Source: an uncultured beta proteobacterium (GTDB taxonomy: Bacteria; Pseudomonadota; Gammaproteobacteria; Burkholderiales; Burkholderiaceae_C). From it: a stretch of DNA of 51,131 nt. Within the stretch, counting starts at the first letter, position 1. Each line of letters opens with the position of its first letter. The stretch spans positions 1 through 51,131 of the forward strand of contig CAIQYP010000399.1 of NCBI GenBank assembly GCA_903876045.1. The letters are read 5' to 3'. Under the pieces are notes generated by a model. The model was not told the DNA's origin. It saw only the letters and a program-made list of their open reading frames with translations, and searched no databases. The position numbers and the translations under genes are program-made. Positions 44,878 through 51,131 of this stretch are shown one piece after another.

Positions 44878-46698
44878 ATGAATAAGTTTCTTCCTGTAGT
44901 GCAGAATTGTCGCATGCGTTTTTTGTTGCTGCTTGTCGTTTATCTGTGTGCTGTGCCCTGTTGGGCGGCCCATGGCTATGCACTTTGGGACGACTTCAAA
45001 TACCCGCAAGGGTTTAGCCACTTTGACTACGTAAACCCCAACGCGCCGAAGGGCGGCGAGTTGCGACTTGTTAGCAATTTGCGTGTGTCGACCTTTGACA
45101 AGTACAACCCCTTCACTATCAAGGGGTCGGCCCCGGCTTACCTCAGCCAATTACTTTTTGATAGCCTGTTGGCGGGCTCACTGGATGAGACTGCAACCGC
45201 CTACGGTCTGCTAGCCGAAGACGTGCAGATTGCGCCGGATCGCATGAGCGCCACTTTTCGTCTGCGCGCCAATGCCCGCTTTCACAACGGTGACCCGGTC
45301 TTGGCTCTGGACGTAAAACACAGCTTTGACATTCTGAATGGTCCCTTTGTCTCGCCTGGACTGCGCAGCACGTTGGAAGACGTAGCAGGCGCCGATGTGG
45401 TGGACCCACTGACGGTGCGCTATCGCTTTAAGAAACCCAATCGCGAGTTGCCGCTCACCGTGGGCGGCTTGCCGGTATTCAGCCACCGTTGGGGTGAGGG
45501 CAAGCCCTTTGATCAGGTGGTGATGGACATTCCCATAGGCAGCGGACCGTACAAAATCGGACCTGTGTTATTTGGTAAAGACATTACCTATGTGCGTGAC
45601 CCGGCCTACTGGGCCAAAGGCCTGAGTGTGCGGGTCGGCTCGGCCAACTTCGACCGCATTCTGGTCAAAATTTACAAGGACAACACGGCACGGCTTGAGG
45701 CGTTGAAAGCCGGCGAGTTCGACCTGATGCGCTTCTTCTCGGCCGGTGATTGGGCCCGGCGCGTCAATGGCCGCAAGTTTGACAGTGGCGAACTGGTGAA
45801 GGCGGAGTTTCAGCACCGACTACCTACGGGTTTTCAAAGCTATGTCCTCAACACCCGTCGACCGCTGCTAAAAGACGTGCGGGTCCGCCAGGCTCTTGGG
45901 CTGGCCCTCGACTATGAGTGGATGAATCGCCAGATGTTTTACGGTGCCTACCAGCGCGTGCAAGGCCTATTTGGCAATACGGACTGTCAGGCGCAGGGCT
46001 TGCCCGATGCACAGCAACTGGCCCTGCTGCAACCCTGGCGAAGCCAGATTCCGGAAGCCGCTTTGGGTCCCATGGCAGTGGCTCCGCGTACGGATGGCGA
46101 GAACAGCCTGCGCGGTAATTTGCGCCAGGCCCAACAGTTGCTGAAGGATGCTGGATGGGAGTACCGAGACGGCGCATTGCGCAACGCGAAGAACCAGGTG
46201 CTGGAACTAGAGATGCTGGACAGCAATGAAGGTAGCACCCGCGTGGTCAGCCCATGGGCGCGCAATCTGGAAAAGATCGGCGTGAAACTCAATTTCCGCG
46301 CGGCAGATTTTTCGCTTTATCAGCAGCGCCTGCAAAAGTTCGACTTTGACATTACTTCGCTCGCCTACGGTGGCACCAACAATCCGGGCCAGGAATTTGC
46401 CGATCTTTTTGGATCAAAGGCAGCAAGCCAGGAAGATTCCGGCAACCACAGCGGCATCCAAAGCCCGGCAGTGGATGCGCTGATCACGCAAATGGTGAGC
46501 GCAAAGTCCAAGGCTGAACTGCTGCCGGCCTGCCGCGCGCTGGACCGTGTCATCGCCCATAGCCATATCCTGATTCCGCAATGGTCGGCTTCCACTCACC
46601 GCATGGCCTACAACGCCTGGCGCCTGGCCAAACCGGACGCGATTCCACCCTATTCGCCGGGTGAAAGCTGGGCCATTGAAACCTGGTGGGCTCGCTGA
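44878..46698 (+). CDS. yejA: extracellular solute-binding protein (peptide/microcin C-type YejA-like)
   Basis: [38 protein letters not shown]_bac_5 family upstream of yejBEF. Start possibly ATG 44914. Confidence 0.88.
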   Translation: MNKFLPVVQNCRMRFLLLLVVYLCAVPCWAAHGYALWDDFKYPQGFSHFDYVNPNAPKGGELRLVSNLRVSTFDKYNPFTIKGSAPAYLSQLLFDSLLAGSLDETATAYGLLAEDVQIAPDRMSATFRLRANARFHNGDPVLALDVKHSFDILNGPFVSPGLRSTLEDVAGADVVDPLTVRYRFKKPNRELPLTVGGLPVFSHRWGEGKPFDQVVMDIPIGSGPYKIGPVLFGKDITYVRDPAYWAKGLSVRVGSANFDRILVKIYKDNTARLEALKAGEFDLMRFFSAGDWARRVNGRKFDSGELVKAEFQHRLPTGFQSYVLNTRRPLLKDVRVRQALGLALDYEWMNRQMFYGAYQRVQGLFGNTDCQAQGLPDAQQLALLQPWRSQIPEAALGPMAVAPRTDGENSLRGNLRQAQQLLKDAGWEYRDGALRNAKNQVLELEMLDSNEGSTRVVSPWARNLEKIGVKLNFRAADFSLYQQRLQKFDFDITSLAYGGTNNPGQEFADLFGSKAASQEDSGNHSGIQSPAVDALITQMVSAKSKAELLPACRALDRVIAHSHILIPQWSASTHRMAYNAWRLAKPDAIPPYSPGESWAIETWWAR

Positions 46699-47723
46699 TG
46701 GGTGCTTACATTCTCAAGCGCCTGGCGCTCATGTTGCCGACACTGTTTGGGGTACTTTTTTTAACCTTTGTGGTGGTTCAGTTCGTGCCCGGTGGACCGG
46801 TCGAGCAGTATCTGGCGGAGGCCAAGGCCGGCAAAGGCAACAGCGCCGAGGGCGGTCTGAGCTACCGCGGTTCGCAGGGCGTGGATCCCAAGCGCATTGA
46901 ACAGGCCAAGGCTTTGTATGGCTTTGACAAACCTGCACCGGAGCGCTTCTGGCGCATGCTGGTCCAGTTTGCACACTTTGATTTGGGCACCAGCTTTTTC
47001 CAAAACCGCGCAGTTTCGCAACTGATCTGGGAAAAGTTGCCGGTGTCCATGAGCCTGGGTCTATGGACTTTCTTCATTAGTTACCTAGTGGCGGTTCCGC
47101 TGGGCGTGGCCAAGGCGGTGCGTGCCGGTTCGCGCTTTGATTTGGTCACAACGCTGCTTATTTTGGTGGGCTACGCCATACCTGGCTTTGTGTTGGGCGT
47201 GGCCTTGCTAGTCGTCTTTGGTGGGCAGTTGCAATGGTTTCCGCTGCGCGGGCTGACCTCCAGCAACTGGGAGCAGATGGCCTGGGGCGCACGCATAACC
47301 GATTACCTTTGGCACATCGCCATGCCGGTAACCGCCATGGTGCTGGGAAGCTTTGCTGTCACTGCCATGCTCACCAAGAACGCCTTCCTTGAAGAGATCC
47401 GCAAACAATACGTGGTGACAGCCCGTGCTAAGGGTCTGTCCGAGCAACGTGTGCTGTGGAAACATGTGATGCGAAATGCGCTGATCCCCATCGTCACTGG
47501 TTTTCCAGCGGCATTTATTGGCGCCTTCTTCACCGGCTCGTTGCTGATTGAAACCCTGTTCTCGCTCGATGGCCTCGGCTTGCTGAGTTACGAAAGCGTT
47601 ATCCGACGCGATTACCCGGTAGTCATGGGCACACTTTTCTTATTTACCTTGATCGGGCTGGTTACAAAATTAGTTTCCGATCTTTGCTATGTCTGGGTGG
47701 ACCCGCGTGTCAAGTTTGACTAA
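46698..47723 (+). CDS. yejB: peptide ABC transporter permease YejB
   Basis: [47 protein letters not shown]; DppB-like with YejB-type insertion. Confidence 0.92.
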   Translation: MGAYILKRLALMLPTLFGVLFLTFVVVQFVPGGPVEQYLAEAKAGKGNSAEGGLSYRGSQGVDPKRIEQAKALYGFDKPAPERFWRMLVQFAHFDLGTSFFQNRAVSQLIWEKLPVSMSLGLWTFFISYLVAVPLGVAKAVRAGSRFDLVTTLLILVGYAIPGFVLGVALLVVFGGQLQWFPLRGLTSSNWEQMAWGARITDYLWHIAMPVTAMVLGSFAVTAMLTKNAFLEEIRKQYVVTARAKGLSEQRVLWKHVMRNALIPIVTGFPAAFIGAFFTGSLLIETLFSLDGLGLLSYESVIRRDYPVVMGTLFLFTLIGLVTKLVSDLCYVWVDPRVKFD

Positions 47724-48756
47724 ACCCACTGCGTCCCAGTCCCCCACCCGGCGCGCGTGGTTGCGTTTCCGGCGCAACCGGCTGGGCTTTGTCAGTCTGG
47801 TGATTTTTTGCACCTTGGTTCTATTGAGCCTTGCGGCGGAACTGGTGTCGAACGACAGACCACTGGTCGTGGTGTATCAGGGGCAGGCCTACTGGCCCAT
47901 GGTCAAGGACTACCCGGAGACCACCTTTGGCGGCGACTTCGCCACGCCCACCGACTATCTGGACCCATTTATCCGCCAAAAACTCAGCGAGCCGGGTAAC
48001 TGGGCACTGTTTGCACCCAACCGCTACGGGCCCAAGACGCTGAACTACTTTGCCAAGTCGCCCAATCCCGCGCCACCCACCTTCGAAAACTGGCTGGGTA
48101 CGGACGACCGGGGGCGTGACTTGCTTGCCCAACTGATCTACGGCTTTCGGGTCAGTGTGCTTTTTGCGCTGGCCCTCACGTTCACTGGTGTAGTGTTAGG
48201 TGTTATCACCGGTGCCATTCAGGGGTTTTTTGGTGGAAAGACTGATCTGGCATTCCAACGCTTTATCGAAATTTGGGGTTCGATGCCGGAGCTTTACCTG
48301 CTCATCATCTTCAGCGCCGTGTTTGCACCCAGTGTCTCCCTGCTGCTGGTACTGCTCAGCCTGTTTGGCTGGATGGGGCTGTCCGACTATGTGCGCGCCG
48401 AGTTTTTGCGTAACCGTCAAATGGACTATGTGCGGGCAGCTCGCGCTCTGGGTGTCTCCAACTGGAGGATCATCGTGCGCCATGTGCTGCCCAACAGTCT
48501 TACACCGGTCGTTACTTTCCTGCCCTTCCGCATGAGCGGCGCGATTTTGGCACTGACTTCGCTGGACTTCCTGGGCCTTGGCGTTCCGCCGGGCACGCCT
48601 TCATTGGGCGAGTTGTTGTCGCAGGGCAAGAACAGCATCGACGCCTGGTGGATCTCGCTGTCCACCTTCGCGGTTTTGGTTATCACACTGCTGCTATTGA
48701 CCTTCATGAGTGACGCATTGCGCGATGCGGTGGACCCGCGAAAGGCGCAGGAATGA
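47689..48756 (+). CDS. yejE: peptide ABC transporter permease YejE
   Basis: RRAWLRFRRNRLGFVSLVIFCTLVLLSLAAELVSNDRPLVV; ENWLGTDDRGRDLLAQLIYGFRVSVLFAL. Confidence 0.92.
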   Translation: MSGWTRVSSLTKPTASQSPTRRAWLRFRRNRLGFVSLVIFCTLVLLSLAAELVSNDRPLVVVYQGQAYWPMVKDYPETTFGGDFATPTDYLDPFIRQKLSEPGNWALFAPNRYGPKTLNYFAKSPNPAPPTFENWLGTDDRGRDLLAQLIYGFRVSVLFALALTFTGVVLGVITGAIQGFFGGKTDLAFQRFIEIWGSMPELYLLIIFSAVFAPSVSLLLVLLSLFGWMGLSDYVRAEFLRNRQMDYVRAARALGVSNWRIIVRHVLPNSLTPVVTFLPFRMSGAILALTSLDFLGLGVPPGTPSLGELLSQGKNSIDAWWISLSTFAVLVITLLLLTFMSDALRDAVDPRKAQE

Positions 48757-50354
48757 CTCTGTTAAGGGCGCAGGGCTTAAGCATTTCTTTTGCTGGCAAC
48801 GCCGTCGTACATGGCGTGGATTTCGAAGTGGCAGCGGGAGAAAAGCTGGCGCTGGTCGGCGAATCGGGCTCCGGAAAGACGGTTACGGCGCTGAGCCTGC
48901 TCGGTTTGGCTGAAGGCGCTGCCGTGGAGGGACAGGTCCTATTCGAAACACCGGACGGTGTGGTCGACTTGCTGCGCCTCAAGCCCCGCGAGTTGCAGGC
49001 CATACGGGGGCAGGACATTGCCATGATTTTCCAGGAACCGATGACGGCATTGAATCCTCTGTTCAGCATCGGTGAACAGATCGCCGAAGTGTTGCAACTA
49101 AAGATGGGCCTGAGGGCTAGTGACGCTGTGCAGAAGGCCATTGGGCTCATTGCCGATACCGGCATTGCGGACCCCGAGCGACGCGCCCAGGCCTACCCGC
49201 ACCAACTTTCCGGTGGACAACGACAGCGCGCCATGATTGCAATGGCCCTGGCCTGCAGCCCCAAACTATTGATCGCAGATGAGCCGACCACAGCGCTGGA
49301 TGTGACAGTGCGGCAGCAAATTCTCGATTTGCTCGATGGCCTGCAGAAGAAGATGGGCATGGCCGTGCTGCTAATCACCCACGACCTCAACATGGTGCGT
49401 CGCTTTGCGGACCGGGTGGCGGTAATGGAGCGCGGACACATCGTGGAGCAGGGCAGGGTGGCTGACATCTTTGCCCACCCGGCCCATGCCTACACGCGCA
49501 CTTTGCTGGCCAGTCGCCCTGTCCGCAATGTGGTGGAATTTGCGCCAGATGCGGCGGATTCCATCGTGGCTCAGGGTCTGCGCGTGGTCTACCCCGTGCC
49601 CAAACCGGGCATTGCTGGTTGGTTCAGTAAGGGTGAGTTTGTCGCGGTGCAGGGTGCGGATTTAAGGTTGCAGGACGGTCAGACGCTGGGCATCGTCGGT
49701 GAATCAGGCTCCGGCAAATCGACACTGGCCTTAGCGGTGCTCGGTCTGCTGCCGTTTTCTAACGAAGTGCGAGTCTTTGGCGAACCCTGGGGGCTGGGCC
49801 GCGCTTCTGACTTACTGAACCGCAGGCGTTTGCAGGTCGTCTTTCAGGACCCGTTTTCTTCTCTTTCGCCGCGCATGACGGTAGAAGAAATCGTCGGCGA
49901 AGGTCTGTCGGTTCATGCACCAGAGTTGCCGTCATCCGGAGTGCGTCAGCGCGTGCTGGCTACCTTACAGGACGTCGGCTTGGAGGAATTCCAGTTTCCA
50001 GGCTTGTTGCAGCGCTATCCGCACCAGTTCTCAGGTGGCCAGCGGCAGCGCATTGCGATCGCCCGCGCGCTGATCGTTGAGCCCCGCGTGCTCGTGTTGG
50101 ATGAACCCACCAGCGCTTTGGACGTCACTATGGCGCAACAAATACTGCAATTGCTGCAGCGTCTGCAGGCCGAGCATGGGCTGGCCTATTTGTTGATTAC
50201 CCACGATGTCGATGTAATTAAGGCAATGGCACACGAGGTAATCGTGATGAAAGACGGCCAGATTGTTGAGCACGGAACCATAAAAACAGTGTTTGAAACC
50301 CCCACTCAGGACTACACGCGTACCTTGCTTGCGGCCACCGAACAATTCCCTTAA
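48753..50354 (+). CDS. yejF: peptide ABC transporter dual ATP-binding protein YejF
   Basis: Two ABC domains (GESGSGKTVTALSLLG; GESGSGKSTLALAVLG; LSGGQRQRAMIAMAL; FSGGQRQRIAIARAL). Confidence 0.94.
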   Translation: MTLLRAQGLSISFAGNAVVHGVDFEVAAGEKLALVGESGSGKTVTALSLLGLAEGAAVEGQVLFETPDGVVDLLRLKPRELQAIRGQDIAMIFQEPMTALNPLFSIGEQIAEVLQLKMGLRASDAVQKAIGLIADTGIADPERRAQAYPHQLSGGQRQRAMIAMALACSPKLLIADEPTTALDVTVRQQILDLLDGLQKKMGMAVLLITHDLNMVRRFADRVAVMERGHIVEQGRVADIFAHPAHAYTRTLLASRPVRNVVEFAPDAADSIVAQGLRVVYPVPKPGIAGWFSKGEFVAVQGADLRLQDGQTLGIVGESGSGKSTLALAVLGLLPFSNEVRVFGEPWGLGRASDLLNRRRLQVVFQDPFSSLSPRMTVEEIVGEGLSVHAPELPSSGVRQRVLATLQDVGLEEFQFPGLLQRYPHQFSGGQRQRIAIARALIVEPRVLVLDEPTSALDVTMAQQILQLLQRLQAEHGLAYLLITHDVDVIKAMAHEVIVMKDGQIVEHGTIKTVFETPTQDYTRTLLAATEQFP

Positions 50355-50403
50355 AAATCAAGGCACTTAGCCCTGTTTTGAAGTACAATCCAAGCTCACG
50401 ACC

Positions 50404-50436
50404 AAACGGGCGGGTATTTACCGCCCGTTTTTTTTG
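50404..50436 (+). terminator. Strong Rho-independent terminator hairpin between yejF and rimP
   Basis: AAACGGGCGG GTATTTA CCGCCCGTTT TTTTTT: perfect 10-bp stem, 7-nt loop, T-tract. Confidence 0.88.
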
Positions 50437-50495
50437 GCCGATTGTTTTTGGTATGTGTTTTACAGCAGTAGATTTAGAAGTGGGGAAAGAGCGGC

Positions 50496-51119
50496 GTGGC
50501 GTTACAGGCAATCGTTGAGCAGACAGTTAGCGGCTTAGGTTATGACTTGGTGGAAATTGAACGTTCCGCCGGGGGATTGCTGCGCATCACTATCGATTTG
50601 CCCTGGACCAAACCTGCTGAAGATGGTGTTGCTGTAGACAAGTTTATCAACGTGGAAGATTGCGAGAAAGTAAACCGGCAGTTGTTGTTTGCGTTAGAGG
50701 TGGATGGTATTGAGTACAAACGGCTTGAGGTGTCCTCGCCTGGTATTGATCGGCCCTTGCGACATGCCGCAGATTTTGAGCGTTTTGTTGGATCTGTGAT
50801 TGACGTCACGCTCAAGGCGCCCATGGGCGCTGCGGCTAACGGACAGGTTCATGCCAGTCGCAAGAAGTTTCGCGGCACCCTGGAGCGCGTTGTTGCTGCA
50901 GAAGGTGTTGTGAATTGGCAAATCGTCTGGAGCGATGTTCCCCCGACGAAGCCGGGCCAAAGAATTAGTAAGAAGCGTGTGCCACCACCGATGCAGGTGC
51001 TTGGCTTTACGCTGGATGAAATACGTGAATCGCGCTTGGCTCCAATTGTGAGCTTCAAGGGGCGCGGACAAGGTGGCAGTACGGGGGGCGAAGAGCCTGC
51101 CGTGGGTCAATCGGTTTAG
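50496..51119 (+). CDS. rimP: ribosome maturation factor RimP
   Basis: VEQTVSGLGYDLVEIERSAGGLLRITIDLPW ... NVEDCEKVNRQLLFALEVDGIEYKRLEVSSPGIDRPLR; GTG start preceded by GGGGAAAGAG. Confidence 0.93.
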   Translation: MALQAIVEQTVSGLGYDLVEIERSAGGLLRITIDLPWTKPAEDGVAVDKFINVEDCEKVNRQLLFALEVDGIEYKRLEVSSPGIDRPLRHAADFERFVGSVIDVTLKAPMGAAANGQVHASRKKFRGTLERVVAAEGVVNWQIVWSDVPPTKPGQRISKKRVPPPMQVLGFTLDEIRESRLAPIVSFKGRGQGGSTGGEEPAVGQSV

Positions 51120-51131
51120 TTTTGTTGTTGA

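Noticed and set aside
1-51131. CRISPR array, IS element or prophage
   Set aside because: No regularly spaced repeats, transposase, integrase or phage structural ORFs were recognised.

Overview
The window looks like a 51 kb chromosomal segment of a Burkholderiales, probably Comamonadaceae-like, betaproteobacterium. The taxon is inferred from gene content and synteny. No complete IS element, prophage or CRISPR array was seen. Most of the window is housekeeping: cysI (cut by the window edge) with a TauE/SafE permease, mnmC-yggX, tamA-tamB, dsbB, argA, hrpA, a methionine-type aminotransferase, a CysB-type regulator, cbiX-lptG-lptF, pepA-holC, tRNA-Ser(GGA), bacteriohemerythrin, a Crp/Fnr regulator, SPFH/NfeD, an Orn/Lys/Arg decarboxylase, fabI, yejABEF and rimP. 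The clearest accessory system is a compact divergent cluster at 2.4-11.9 kb. It encodes two nucleoside hydrolases, a ribokinase, a PsuK-like kinase, PsuG, and a BMP-type nucleoside ABC transporter, which together look like a pseudouridine/ribonucleoside uptake and catabolism locus. An orphan Leu/amide-type binding protein follows it. The most unusual DNA-level signals are three: a nested palindromic element at about 2096-2410; a GC-rich REP-like repeat apparently inserted in frame inside hrpA, with a related degenerate copy just past hrpA; and a low-GC insertion between argA and hrpA carrying a MarR-like protein and an orphan antitoxin-like ORF. At the protein level, MnmC has a degenerate methyltransferase domain, and a lipoprotein of the formylglycine-generating-enzyme fold lacks the catalytic cysteines.
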